A DNA stretch of 64,000 nucleotides, from positions 53,987 through 117,986 of the forward strand of contig NZ_ATWF01000001.1 in the NCBI RefSeq assembly GCF_000421105.1, read 5' to 3'. Position 1 is the stretch's first letter; each line of letters starts with the position of its first letter. The stretch is from Limisalsivibrio acetivorans. Lineage in GTDB: Bacteria; Chrysiogenota; Deferribacteres; Deferribacterales; Geovibrionaceae. The position numbers and the translations under genes were made by a program. Of this stretch, positions 9,132 to 17,782 are shown in pieces. The notes below the pieces were generated by a model. The model saw only the letters and a list, made by a program, of their open reading frames with translations, searched no databases and was not told where the DNA came from.

Positions 9132-10334
9132 TTACGTTCGGCTGAGGTAAACCTTCGGGAGAGCCGCATAGAGGGCGGCGCACCTTACAAGATCCTCTTT
9201 CCATGTTTTTTCATTGGGGGCGTGGGCCTGAGCCTCTGCTCCGGGTCCGAATCCCACTGTGGGGATGCCGAAAAGGCCTGTGATGGAGACTCCATTGGTG
9301 GAGAATGTCCATTTGTCGATTCTGGGATCCTTGTCGAAGAGCTTTTTGTATGTGTCTGCCACTGCCTGAACGGATTCGTCATCCTCCTCTACGACCCATG
9401 AGGGGAAGTAGCAGTCTGTGGGGTATACGAGGCCTGTATATGAGGGCTCATCGTAAACGTACATCTCTACCTTTGCGCCCGCCTTCTTTGCGGAGGGGAG
9501 CTCGGCGATCTGGTTCATTGCGTATTCCTTATCCTCACCCTTTGTGAGACGGCGGTCTACGGATATGCTGCATCCGTCGGAAACTGCGCATCTTGAGGGT
9601 GAAGTGGAGAATATCTCGGATACTGTGAGGGAGCCTTTGCCGAGGAAGTCATCGGTGATGAGGTTTTTATGAAGCTCCTCAAGCTCCTGAAGGATGGGGG
9701 CCATCTTGAAGATTGCGTTGTCGCCCCTTTCGGGTGCAGAGCCGTGTGAGCTTACACCGTCCACGGAGACCTTGATCTCCATACGTCCCCTCTGGCCTCT
9801 GTATATTCCGCCGTCCGTGGGCTCTGTGGAGATAACGAATTCGGGCTTGAGGTCCATCTCTTTGATGATGTACTGCCAGCAGAGACCGTCGCAGTCCTCC
9901 TCCTGAACGGAGCCGACCATAACGAGCGTGTAGTCGTCCTCAAGGCCGAGGTCTTTGATTATCTTGCCCGCATAAACCATGGAGGCCATGCCACCTTCCT
10001 GGTCGCTGGTTCCCCTGCCCACGATGATCTCGTCATCCTCGTAGCCTTCGTAGGGGTCATACTCCCAGTTGTCTCTGTTACCTATGCCCACTGTATCGAT
10101 ATGCGCATCGTAGGCGATGAGCCTTTTTCCGTGGCCGATGGTTCCGTGTATGTTGCCCATGGGGTCGATTTCAACCTTGTCGAAGCCGACCTTCTCCATC
10201 TCTTCCTTAATGCGGAGAACAACCTTCTCCTCATCACAGCTCTCACTGGGAATGCGGACCATGTCACGAAGAAATTTCGTCATATCGTCCTTATACTTTT
10301 CCGCCATTTCCAGTATCTTTGCAAAATCCTGCAT
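9132..10334 (-). CDS. ygeY: YgeY family M20 metallohydrolase
   Basis: This 400-residue M20 peptidase-family enzyme has the di-metal ligands in canonical order: H78 and D80 (DAHIDT), D111 (GTSDQEGG) and the Glu pair E145/E146. The YgeY family is named a selenium metabolism hydrolase because of its conserved context. In purine clusters it is thought to hydrolyse an acylated or carbamoylated diaminopropionate, so that dpaL can act on the product. It lies 22 bases after dpaL and 9 before arcC. Substrate is inferred. Confidence 0.9.
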   Translation of the reverse strand: MQDFAKILEMAEKYKDDMTKFLRDMVRIPSESCDEEKVVLRIKEEMEKVGFDKVEIDPMGNIHGTIGHGKRLIAYDAHIDTVGIGNRDNWEYDPYEGYEDDEIIVGRGTSDQEGGMASMVYAGKIIKDLGLEDDYTLVMVGSVQEEDCDGLCWQYIIKEMDLKPEFVISTEPTDGGIYRGQRGRMEIKVSVDGVSSHGSAPERGDNAIFKMAPILQELEELHKNLITDDFLGKGSLTVSEIFSTSPSRCAVSDGCSISVDRRLTKGEDKEYAMNQIAELPSAKKAGAKVEMYVYDEPSYTGLVYPTDCYFPSWVVEEDDESVQAVADTYKKLFDKDPRIDKWTFSTNGVSITGLFGIPTVGFGPGAEAQAHAPNEKTWKEDLVRCAALYAALPKVYLSRT

Positions 10335-10356
10335 GTAACTTCCTCCGTAATGTATA

Positions 10357-11559
10357 TTATTGTCGCTTTAAATATTTTCCGTACCAGACTATCTCTTTAA
10401 AATTAACGGGGTCGGTGTTTCCTTCGGTGTTGAACATGAGTATGACAGAGTCGCTGCCAAGACCCAGCTCTTCTTTGATAGTCGTAAAGTTAGGATCGTT
10501 CATTATAAGATCAAGTACGCCTATGCCCACCGGGCCGGATTCGCCGGCTATGATCCGGTCGTCACCGAGGATGGGGCATGAGAGTATGCGCATCCCGTTC
10601 CCCGCCAGATAATCCTCACAGCTTATGAAAGCTCTGGCGGACTTTTTGAGTATATCCCAGCCGATGGGGTTCGGCTCTCCGCAGGCAAGACCCGCCATGA
10701 TGGTATCCAGATCCCCGCCTACGGTGTGGGGCTTTCCGTCACCAGCCTTTGCGGATTCATAGAGGCATGCCGCACTGTGGGGCTCTACCACTGCGGTTAT
10801 GGGTGCCTCATCGCCGTAAACCTCGCTCATAAATGCGAGCACGGCTCCGGCCATAGCCCCCACGCCAGCCTGCAGGAAAACGTGGGTGGGCTTTACATCG
10901 CCGAGCTGTTCCACAGCCTCATAGGGCATGGTCATATAACCCTGCATGATCCATGTGGGGATGTCAACATACCCCTCCCATGCGGTATCCTGAACCATAT
11001 ACCAGCCGTTCTTCTCCGCCTCTTCGCAGGCGAGCCGGACAGCATCGTCGTAGTTCAGATCCGTAACATGGCATGTTGCTCCATGGGCCTCAATGCTCTT
11101 TACCCTTGCAGCTGCGGCACCCTTGGGCATGTAGATCACCGCATTTTGCTTGAGCTTTTCCGCAGCCCATGCGATTCCTCTGCCGTGGTTGCCGTCGGTG
11201 GCTGTGATGAATGTTATGTCGCCAAGCTTTTCGTGCACCTCGGGACTTGTGAGATAATCGAAATCAACATCTGCGATATCCACGTCGAGACGTTCACAAA
11301 GGAGTTTCGCTACGGCGTAGCTTCCTCCTAGCACCTTGAAGGCGTTTAGGCCGAAGCGGTAGGATTCGTCCTTTACGTAGAAATCCTTTAAACCCCAGTA
11401 TTCTGCCAGTTTGCCCAGGTGGGCGAGGGGGGTAGGCTTGTATCCGGGGATACTCTTGTGAAAGCTCACAGCCTTCTCTGCCTCTTCCCTGGAGAAGAGG
11501 GGGTAGCTGGAATTGCCCTGAACTTCGTTTAGAACATACTTAAGATCGTTTATGCTCAT
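10357..11559 (-). CDS. dpaL: diaminopropionate ammonia-lyase (YgeX)
   Basis: This 400-residue fold-type II PLP enzyme has its catalytic lysine in NAFKVLGGS at residue 75. [11 protein letters not shown] and [10 protein letters not shown] glycine motifs bind the cofactor phosphate. It converts 2,3-diaminopropionate to pyruvate and two ammonia via 2-aminoacrylate, the carbon exit of the purine operon. It is the first gene of the minus-strand operon. Upstream lies a candidate promoter whose -10 overlaps a TTATACAA half-site. Confidence 0.93.
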   Translation of the reverse strand: MSINDLKYVLNEVQGNSSYPLFSREEAEKAVSFHKSIPGYKPTPLAHLGKLAEYWGLKDFYVKDESYRFGLNAFKVLGGSYAVAKLLCERLDVDIADVDFDYLTSPEVHEKLGDITFITATDGNHGRGIAWAAEKLKQNAVIYMPKGAAAARVKSIEAHGATCHVTDLNYDDAVRLACEEAEKNGWYMVQDTAWEGYVDIPTWIMQGYMTMPYEAVEQLGDVKPTHVFLQAGVGAMAGAVLAFMSEVYGDEAPITAVVEPHSAACLYESAKAGDGKPHTVGGDLDTIMAGLACGEPNPIGWDILKKSARAFISCEDYLAGNGMRILSCPILGDDRIIAGESGPVGIGVLDLIMNDPNFTTIKEELGLGSDSVILMFNTEGNTDPVNFKEIVWYGKYLKRQ

Positions 11560-11582
11560 AATTTTATCTCCGTATAAGCTAA

Positions 11583-11609
11583 GTTATACAATTTATTTTA
11601 TGGTGTCAA
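11583..11609 (-). promoter_or_regulatory. candidate promoter of the dpaL-ygfK operon
   Basis: On the minus strand TTGACA (11604-11609) is followed after 15 bases by TATAAC (11583-11588), 24 bases upstream of the dpaL start. The -10 lies inside a TTGTATAA half-site (complement TTATACAA, 11584-11591), so a bound repressor or activator would act directly here. The 15-base spacer is short. Confidence 0.5.
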
Positions 11610-11718
11610 CAAAATTGTGTAGGGTTTGCTATTGTTGATGGTCGGTATAAAGCATTGGTGTAAATGGGTATGATGAGGGAGGTGGTAATGTTGTATCGGT
11701 TAAAATACTGTAATATTG

Positions 11719-11748
11719 TTGTAAATTATACACGAAATTTTGTATAAT
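11719..11748 (+). promoter_or_regulatory. candidate promoter of the YheO-like regulator
   Basis: TTGTAA (11719-11724), an 18-base spacer and a perfect TATAAT (11743-11748) lie 70 bases upstream of the regulator start. The region between the boxes carries an inverted TTATACA/TGTATAA pair, which suggests autoregulation. Confidence 0.55.
11726..11747. promoter_or_regulatory. putative operator 1 (TTATACA-n8-TGTATAA)
   Basis: This is a perfect 7-base inverted repeat with an 8-base spacer, placed between the -35 and -10 of the regulator promoter. The same half-site recurs at 11584-11591 and 11765-11784, all within the divergent region. Confidence 0.5.
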
Positions 11749-11764
11749 AAGATAGCTGTTGATT

Positions 11765-11784
11765 TTATACAATAAATTGTATAA
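11765..11784. promoter_or_regulatory. putative operator 2 (TTATACAA-TAAA-TTGTATAA)
   Basis: This is a perfect 8-base inverted repeat around TAAA, just downstream of the predicted regulator transcription start. It is probably a binding site of the adjacent HTH regulator. Confidence 0.55.
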
Positions 11785-11817
11785 CTTAAAAACCTTGTCA
11801 CAGCAGAGGTGGAGAAC

Positions 11818-12525
11818 ATGAGCGAAAAAACTACACTAAGCGAGATCGTAAGCCAGTTTACCGAAGAAGACAAGAACATTATAAGATCCTATGAGGATGT
11901 ACTGGAGGGTATTGCCGCCTTCTTCGGAAGCCACTGTGAGGTGGTTCTCCACAGTCTTGAGAACATCGAGTGCTCCATAACAAAGATAGTTAACGGTCAT
12001 CTGACCGGACGTCAGGAGGGGCATCCCATCACGGACAAAGGCCTTCAGGTTATTCTGGACTATAAGAGGACCGGCCGCCAGCACACTGATAACTACATAA
12101 CAAACAACTCCCTAGGCGAGCCTATGCGCTCCATCACAACTATAATAACCAACAGGGGCAAGGCCATCGGGCTCATATGCATAAACTTCAGCCTCTCCAT
12201 GCCCCTTGCCGATTTCATAAAGGAGTTTAACGTTTTCCGATCCGAAGGAGCCGGCGAAGCGAAGCAGGAGGAGTTCTTTGTGAACAGCGTTGAGGATCTT
12301 ATACATAACGCTGTGAACGATATATACATGGAGATAGGGACAAAAACCTCCATAGCAAACCATGAAAAGAACAAGCATATCGTACATACCCTTTACGAAC
12401 GGGGTATATTTGATATAAAGGGTTCTGTGGTCATGGTTGCGGAACACCTCAAGCTCTCGAAGTACACCATATACAGCTACATTAGAGAGCTTAAGGAGAG
12501 CCGTGATAACGGCGCACAGCATTAA
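11818..12525 (+). CDS. YheO-like PAS/helix-turn-helix transcriptional regulator
   Basis: This 235-residue regulator has an N-terminal YheO-type PAS domain (roughly residues 20-130, including SLENIECSITKIVNG). A C-terminal HTH follows, with the RGIFDIKGSV...VAEHLKLSKYTIYSYIRE pattern shared with DauR/YheO. ATG 11818 is preferred because GAGGT (11806-11810) lies 7 bases upstream; a GTG at 11809 would add three residues without a good ribosome site. It is divergent from the purine operon and leads a three-gene unit, so it most likely senses an operon metabolite and binds the TTATACAA sites. The ligand is unknown. Confidence 0.85.
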   Translation: MSEKTTLSEIVSQFTEEDKNIIRSYEDVLEGIAAFFGSHCEVVLHSLENIECSITKIVNGHLTGRQEGHPITDKGLQVILDYKRTGRQHTDNYITNNSLGEPMRSITTIITNRGKAIGLICINFSLSMPLADFIKEFNVFRSEGAGEAKQEEFFVNSVEDLIHNAVNDIYMEIGTKTSIANHEKNKHIVHTLYERGIFDIKGSVVMVAEHLKLSKYTIYSYIRELKESRDNGAQH

Positions 12526-12551
12526 ATTCTATAATTCGGAGTTACTTTATA

Positions 12552-13724
12552 ATGGATATCAGATACATATGCACCGAGTGCGGTTCCAGATACGACATAA
12601 GGCCTGATCTTATGGTGTGCCCCTCCTGTGCCCAGGGGCAGGGTGCCGATGAGCCGGTAAGGGGGATCCTTGAGGTTGAAGCGGCGTGGAAGGCTGATGT
12701 GGATTTTGATGTTTTCGATCTCCTCCCCGTTTCAAAGGAGTTCTTTCCCTCCATACCCGTTGGCAACACACCCCTCTGGCAGCCTGCAAACCTGAGAAAG
12801 GAGACGGGATTCAGCAACCTGTTTATAAAGGACGATGGGCTTAACCCAACATTCTCCTTCAAAGATAGAGCATCATTCCTCGTTTCCGCCTTTGCGGCCA
12901 GCCACGGCATAAACGAGATCGCCCTTGCCTCCACAGGCAATGCGGGTTCCTCCATGGCTGGTGTGGGCGCTGCCGCAGGACAGAAGGTTACTCTCTTCCT
13001 CCCCGAGACCGCCCCCGAGGCGAAGATCGTGCAGGCTCTCCAGTATGGTGCAACGGTTCATAAGGTGAAGGGTAACTACGACATGGCCTATGACTTCTCC
13101 CTTGAATACTCGAAGATAAAGGGGGGAATGAACCGAAATACAGGGTATAACCCCATGACTATCGAAGGGAAGAAGACCGTATCCCTCGAGTTATTCAAGC
13201 AGATGGGAAGACCGGACTGCGTCTTCGTCTCCGCAGGGGATGGATGTATTGTTGCGGGCGTTATTAAAGGGTTCAAGGACCTTATGCAGGCGGGACTCAT
13301 AGATTTGATGCCCTGCGTATGCGCAGTTCAGGCGGAGAACAGCGACGCCCTAACAAGGGCCTCGGAAAAAGGGATGTTCGATAACCTCCCAGCTTCCACT
13401 GTGGCGGATTCCATCAGTGTGGACATCCCGAGAAACGGGTATCATGCCGTTAAGCTGATGAGCGATTACGACGGAAGGTTTATCCGTGTGAGCGATGCTG
13501 AGATACTCAACGCCCAGCATACTATGGCCTCCCGTGCGGGGATCTTTGCCGAGCCCGCAGGTGCGGCGGCATATGCCGGTTTTCTGAAAACTATACCCGA
13601 ACTGGAGAAGGATGCACGTATCGCCGTTATCTCCACCGGAAACGGGCTCAAGGATATAGCCTCTGCCCTTAAGGGTGTTGAGGCTCCCAAGGAATCAATA
13701 AAGTCGTTGAATGATATATTGTAA
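12552..13724 (+). CDS. threonine synthase-like PLP enzyme with N-terminal zinc ribbon
   Basis: This 390-residue fold-type II PLP enzyme begins with a zinc-ribbon-like C7-x2-C10...C23-x2-C26. The PLP lysine is K104 in FSFKDR, and the phosphate-binding STGNAGSS follows. Threonine synthases of the ThrC-like branch look like this, but so do cysteate synthase and other beta-replacement or elimination enzymes. The gene sits behind the purine-cluster regulator and directly before a second PLP enzyme (10-base gap). A role in beta-substituted amino acid metabolism linked to diaminopropionate is therefore as likely as threonine synthesis. No thrB or hom is nearby. Confidence 0.75.
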   Translation: MDIRYICTECGSRYDIRPDLMVCPSCAQGQGADEPVRGILEVEAAWKADVDFDVFDLLPVSKEFFPSIPVGNTPLWQPANLRKETGFSNLFIKDDGLNPTFSFKDRASFLVSAFAASHGINEIALASTGNAGSSMAGVGAAAGQKVTLFLPETAPEAKIVQALQYGATVHKVKGNYDMAYDFSLEYSKIKGGMNRNTGYNPMTIEGKKTVSLELFKQMGRPDCVFVSAGDGCIVAGVIKGFKDLMQAGLIDLMPCVCAVQAENSDALTRASEKGMFDNLPASTVADSISVDIPRNGYHAVKLMSDYDGRFIRVSDAEILNAQHTMASRAGIFAEPAGAAAYAGFLKTIPELEKDARIAVISTGNGLKDIASALKGVEAPKESIKSLNDIL

Positions 13725-13734
13725 GGAGAACTGA

Positions 13735-15189
13735 ATGAGCTTTGATATTGATAAGCAGGGGCGTGAGAGAAACGCCTCCTACCTGAAAGAGAAGGGGATA
13801 ACCCTGCCCACCTTTGAGATGATGAGGAATCCAGAGAAGGTTCCCTCGGAGGTTAAGGAGGGGCTTAAGTCCGTCGGACTTTGGGAGGTAAACCCCCTGA
13901 ACCTTTATAGAATTACATGGAAAAACGAGCAGAAGGAGAAGGGGGGGCTTTATAATGGAGTGAACCACATCGTTCTCCCCCCTGAACTCACAGGGTGCAG
14001 AGCAAACATCATAGCACTAACCGGAAAATGGTTTCCCACCGGTGCCCATAAGGTTGGCGCAACATACGGATGCCTCGCCCCGGCTCTTGTTACCGGAAGC
14101 TTCGACCCCGCAAAGACAAAGGCCGTATGGCCCTCCACAGGTAACTACTGCCGAGGCGGTGCATACATATCTGCACTGCTTGCCAACAGTGCAATCGCCA
14201 TACTCCCCGAGGAGATGTCCAGGGAGCGTTTCGAATGGCTCAAAACCGTTGCGGGAGAGGTTATAGCAACCCACGGGTGCGAGTCCAACGTTAAGGAGAT
14301 CTTCGATAAGTGCTGGGAGCTCCGCCGCTCCGGCGAGGATCTGCGCATCTTCAACCAGTTTGAGGAGATGGGCAACCCGATGTGGCACTACAACGTGACA
14401 GGGCACGCCATTGAGGAGCTTATCAACCATTACGTCGGCGAGGGTGAGAACTACTCCGGATTCGTATCCTCCTCAGGCTCTGCAGGAACACTTGGTGCTG
14501 GCTATTACCTTAAGAAGAAGTTTCCCAAATCGAAGCTAGCGGTGGGAGAGGCCCTTGAGTGCCCCACGCTTCTCAATAACGGCTTCGGTGATCACCGCAT
14601 AGAGGGGATCGGCGACAAGCATGTTCCCTGGGTCCATGACTGCAAAGATACCGATTTCGTTGTTGCCGTTGATGACGAGAAGGCTGTTCGGATCCTCCGC
14701 CTATTCAATGAGGAGAAGGGAAAGAACCTTCTGGCAAAGGAGGGTGTTTCCTCCGATGTTATCGATACACTGGAGCTTCTCGGAATATCCGGTATCGGGA
14801 ATATGCTTGGAGCGATCAAATACGCCAAGTACAACGAGCTCACCGAGAAGGACTATGTTGTAACCGTTGCCACGGATTCCCTCGAGCTTTACGGCTCACG
14901 CCTGCAGGAGCTCGAAGAGGAGAAGGGGCGCTACACCGAAGGGAATGCCGAAAGGGATTACGAGCTCCTTAACTCATTGAGCTATGACAACTTCAAGGAA
15001 CTCACCTACTACGACAAGAAGGCTATCCATAACCTCAAGTATTTCACATGGGTGGAACAGCAGGAGAGGAGTATCGATGAGCTGAACGCCCAGTGGTACG
15101 ACCACGATAACTACTGGAACAGTGTTCTTGAGATAGCTCCTGAAATTGATGAGCTCATAACAGAATTCAACAGGATGATCACCGGCTGA
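13735..15189 (+). CDS. PLP-dependent fold-type II enzyme (TrpB/cysteine synthase-like)
   Basis: This 484-residue enzyme has a PLP lysine in TGAHKVGAT (K106), a STGNYCRGGAY segment and the phosphate-loop SSGSAGTLGAGYY, all of the tryptophan-synthase-beta superfamily. It is longer than cysteine synthases, with extra N-terminal and C-terminal parts (about 60 residues each). I cannot assign a reaction. It is translationally close to the threonine-synthase-like gene and ends at a strong terminator. The pair plus the regulator form one unit diverging from the dpaL operon, which suggests related amino acid substrates. Confidence 0.7.
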   Translation: MSFDIDKQGRERNASYLKEKGITLPTFEMMRNPEKVPSEVKEGLKSVGLWEVNPLNLYRITWKNEQKEKGGLYNGVNHIVLPPELTGCRANIIALTGKWFPTGAHKVGATYGCLAPALVTGSFDPAKTKAVWPSTGNYCRGGAYISALLANSAIAILPEEMSRERFEWLKTVAGEVIATHGCESNVKEIFDKCWELRRSGEDLRIFNQFEEMGNPMWHYNVTGHAIEELINHYVGEGENYSGFVSSSGSAGTLGAGYYLKKKFPKSKLAVGEALECPTLLNNGFGDHRIEGIGDKHVPWVHDCKDTDFVVAVDDEKAVRILRLFNEEKGKNLLAKEGVSSDVIDTLELLGISGIGNMLGAIKYAKYNELTEKDYVVTVATDSLELYGSRLQELEEEKGRYTEGNAERDYELLNSLSYDNFKELTYYDKKAIHNLKYFTWVEQQERSIDELNAQWYDHDNYWNSVLEIAPEIDELITEFNRMITG

Positions 15190-15221
15190 TTGAAGCCGTT
15201 CTTTATGCACATCCTCATAGG

Positions 15222-15254
15222 GGCGGTATACACTTTGTGTGTGCCGCCTTTTTT
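15222..15254 (+). terminator. rho-independent terminator of the regulator/PLP-enzyme unit
   Basis: A 12-base stem (15222-15233 with 15237-15248, two G-U pairs, TTT loop) is followed by six T. It lies 33 bases after the stop of the second PLP enzyme. Confidence 0.85.
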
Positions 15255-15335
15255 CCTTAACGCAAAATGACACCAATGATACATTTACAAATATAAAAAA
15301 GTATTATATTCTTCTGATACTGAGGAGGAATCTTA

Positions 15336-17327
15336 ATGGACAACTGCCTTCGTCTGATCAGTGAAGAATTTACCGCTCAGCTTAACGGGAATAAATATTT
15401 CAGCGCATTTCTTAACGGTGAGAATATCAGCATAGTCACCGAGAAGGTCTATATGTTTCTGGACAGGGCGCTGAGCAGTGAATTCGATGAGAGTCTGCGA
15501 GAGCAGGCATTCAATATCGGCGCAAGGCACTATCATCTTGATATACCCCTCCTGCATGTCATTGAGTTTCTTGAGCATATAGAGGATAACCTCGCATATT
15601 CCATAGAAAACCCGAACGGCATGATGTGCAGCTATAACCTTGATAACTTCGGTGCGATAAAATCAGAGATAAGCAAAGCTTACCTCTTTGAGCAGGTTCA
15701 GAATGCAGACTTTTACAACATAAGCCTTTTCACCGTTTACTCCACCACAAACATTGTTACCTCAACGATTTCCTGGATGATGGATGTTAACAACAGGATA
15801 CTCTCAGGAGACCTCGAGAAGGGCCCTGAGCTAAGCCATAACGCCTGCATACTCAGCGGACACTTCAGTAAACCTTACTTCCGTATGATCTTTAACCGTA
15901 CGGATGACGAGCGCAGGTTCCATGAAATGCATACAGGTCTTCACAGTACAGCAAACAGTCTATTCTACTTCTATGATAATCAGGACTACAATAAGACGTA
16001 CCTTCTTTACTGCGACCTTCTTGAGCAGTGTAACAGTCTGCTCAGCTTCTTCTATGAACGTATACTCCTCTTTGAGCAGAACAAGAAGAATATCCTTTTG
16101 AGCCTGGTGGAGGATAAGCTGAGTGAAGGAGAGGATATATCCCTGATATGTCTGAATGTACGTAATATGGCTGTTATCAACGATGTTTGGGGGCAGGAAA
16201 ACGGGGATTTTGTTCTGAACGAGGTGGAGAGCGTTGTGGATAAGATCTACGGGATCTATAACGAAAATGCCACATACATAAGAACATCCGAAGGTTTATT
16301 TTATATCGCCGTATTCGCTCCAAGGACAGAGGCTCAGGACAGCTTTGAACGTTTTGCTGGGCTAATAGACGGGATGTCTGTGACCAAGGAACTGCTTGAG
16401 ATAAACCTCAGATTTATATGTGTATTTCTTCCCCTTAGCGACAGTGACTCTGATTATAAGGGGAATCTTGCCTACCTTACGAAACAGCTTCTCAACAAAT
16501 GCAAGGATGATAATGAATGGAAGATGCTCTACGAACGCTCTGATATTGAGGAGCAGGTAGCCCGTATTGAGGAGAAGAAAAGGAACAACCACTACATTAT
16601 ACAGTCCTTCGATGCTGACAAGATATTCCCTTTCTACCATACGATATTCTCCTCCAAAACGGGGGAGGTCGAGCATGTTGAGGTGCTGGCCAGGGTTTGC
16701 GATGACAAAACCTGCATGAATGCGGGGATATTTATCGACTACCTGATAGCGACGGACAGGATCACGGAGCTGGATAGAAAGATACTGCATCGTGTGGCTG
16801 AAGACCTTGAAGTGCTGGGTGAGCATGTTAATCGAGTTTTTATCAACATGAACCCTAAATCTCTGCAGTCCGATGATTATCTCAAGACGTTCGAGTGGTT
16901 TAACAGGCTTGCACGTGAAAAGGAAGTGGAAGCAGTATTCGAGATAACGGAGCAGGCGCTGTTTCGAAATGTGAATATAGTTCGCGCGCTCCATATGAAA
17001 TACGGCGTTAAGTTTGCCATAGACGACTTCGGAACAGGATACTCTAATTTCAATATCGTATCGGAGATGGCGAGAAACGAACTCATCAACTACATAAAGA
17101 TAGACGGCTCCCTTATCAAGAATATCCTAGAATCCCCCGAAGGATTTCATATTGTTGAAGGTATCAGCTCGATTGCCCAGAAGCTGAACCTGAAAACCGT
17201 TGCTGAGTTCGTTGCAAATAGAGAGATTCTCGAAACCATTCGCAGGGTTGGGATAGACAATGCCCAGGGCTTTTATCTTTCCCAGCCGGCTCCCCTCGAA
17301 AAGCTAACCTTTGAGGGCAAGCTTTAA
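15336..17327 (+). CDS. EAL-domain c-di-GMP phosphodiesterase with degenerate GGDEF
   Basis: This 663-residue cytoplasmic protein has three parts: an all-alpha N-terminal region (about 1-240, no recognised family), a GGDEF-like domain (about 250-415) and a C-terminal EAL domain (about 430-660). The GGDEF signature is replaced by SEGLF, so cyclase activity is unlikely. The EAL domain keeps EVLAR (E449), ITEQAL, DDFGTGYSN, KIDGS and AQGFYLS, consistent with active c-di-GMP hydrolysis. The N-terminus has GARHYHLDIPL (H65, H67), vaguely like a globin-coupled sensor; this is weak. The start has GAGGAGG upstream. The gene stands alone after a terminator and converges on the next gene, overlapping it by 4 bases. 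Confidence 0.82.
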   Translation: MDNCLRLISEEFTAQLNGNKYFSAFLNGENISIVTEKVYMFLDRALSSEFDESLREQAFNIGARHYHLDIPLLHVIEFLEHIEDNLAYSIENPNGMMCSYNLDNFGAIKSEISKAYLFEQVQNADFYNISLFTVYSTTNIVTSTISWMMDVNNRILSGDLEKGPELSHNACILSGHFSKPYFRMIFNRTDDERRFHEMHTGLHSTANSLFYFYDNQDYNKTYLLYCDLLEQCNSLLSFFYERILLFEQNKKNILLSLVEDKLSEGEDISLICLNVRNMAVINDVWGQENGDFVLNEVESVVDKIYGIYNENATYIRTSEGLFYIAVFAPRTEAQDSFERFAGLIDGMSVTKELLEINLRFICVFLPLSDSDSDYKGNLAYLTKQLLNKCKDDNEWKMLYERSDIEEQVARIEEKKRNNHYIIQSFDADKIFPFYHTIFSSKTGEVEHVEVLARVCDDKTCMNAGIFIDYLIATDRITELDRKILHRVAEDLEVLGEHVNRVFINMNPKSLQSDDYLKTFEWFNRLAREKEVEAVFEITEQALFRNVNIVRALHMKYGVKFAIDDFGTGYSNFNIVSEMARNELINYIKIDGSLIKNILESPEGFHIVEGISSIAQKLNLKTVAEFVANREILETIRRVGIDNAQGFYLSQPAPLEKLTFEGKL

Positions 17328-17782
17328 TCTCTGAGTTCTTTTATTAGTCTGGAAGTAATATCAGAGCCTTCCCCTTTATCCGTTGTGATCCAGTAGTTAC
17401 CGTCCTTATGAACGAAGTAGTAGTTATCCATGCCCATACCGAAGACATAAACGGTTTCTTTCCCTGCGATGCTCACCTCCCTGCGGTTGGTGAACATGCG
17501 GCTCTGGTCCATCTTACCGTCCATAACTTCATGGAGCTTTCGGGATGTTTTTTTATCCTCGGCGAAGGATGTCCAGAGTATGGCCTTGGCTTCGCCGCAT
17601 TCGTAATGGGCAACATACGCACTTTTCAGGTCGATATCCCTGCGATGCAGCTTGATGATCTGCCGTTCCGCCTCCTCTCCGGTTACCAGCTTTTCGATGG
17701 TGCATCCATTGATTGCAGGGGCGTTTGAAGCAAATACACTCAAAGGGATAAGGGATAAAACAGCGATAATAAGACCTTTCAT
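17324..17782 (-). CDS. hypothetical exported protein
   Basis: This 152-residue protein begins with a clear signal peptide (MKGLIIAVLSLIPLSVFA, cleavage near residue 18). Two cysteines in the mature part (C27, and one in HYECGEAK) could form a disulfide. No family is recognised. It immediately follows the Cache/HD-GYP gene with no gap, so it is probably co-transcribed and may be a periplasmic partner of that sensor. That link is inferred from position. Confidence 0.65.
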   Translation of the reverse strand: MKGLIIAVLSLIPLSVFASNAPAINGCTIEKLVTGEEAERQIIKLHRRDIDLKSAYVAHYECGEAKAILWTSFAEDKKTSRKLHEVMDGKMDQSRMFTNRREVSIAGKETVYVFGMGMDNYYFVHKDGNYWITTDKGEGSDITSRLIKELRD

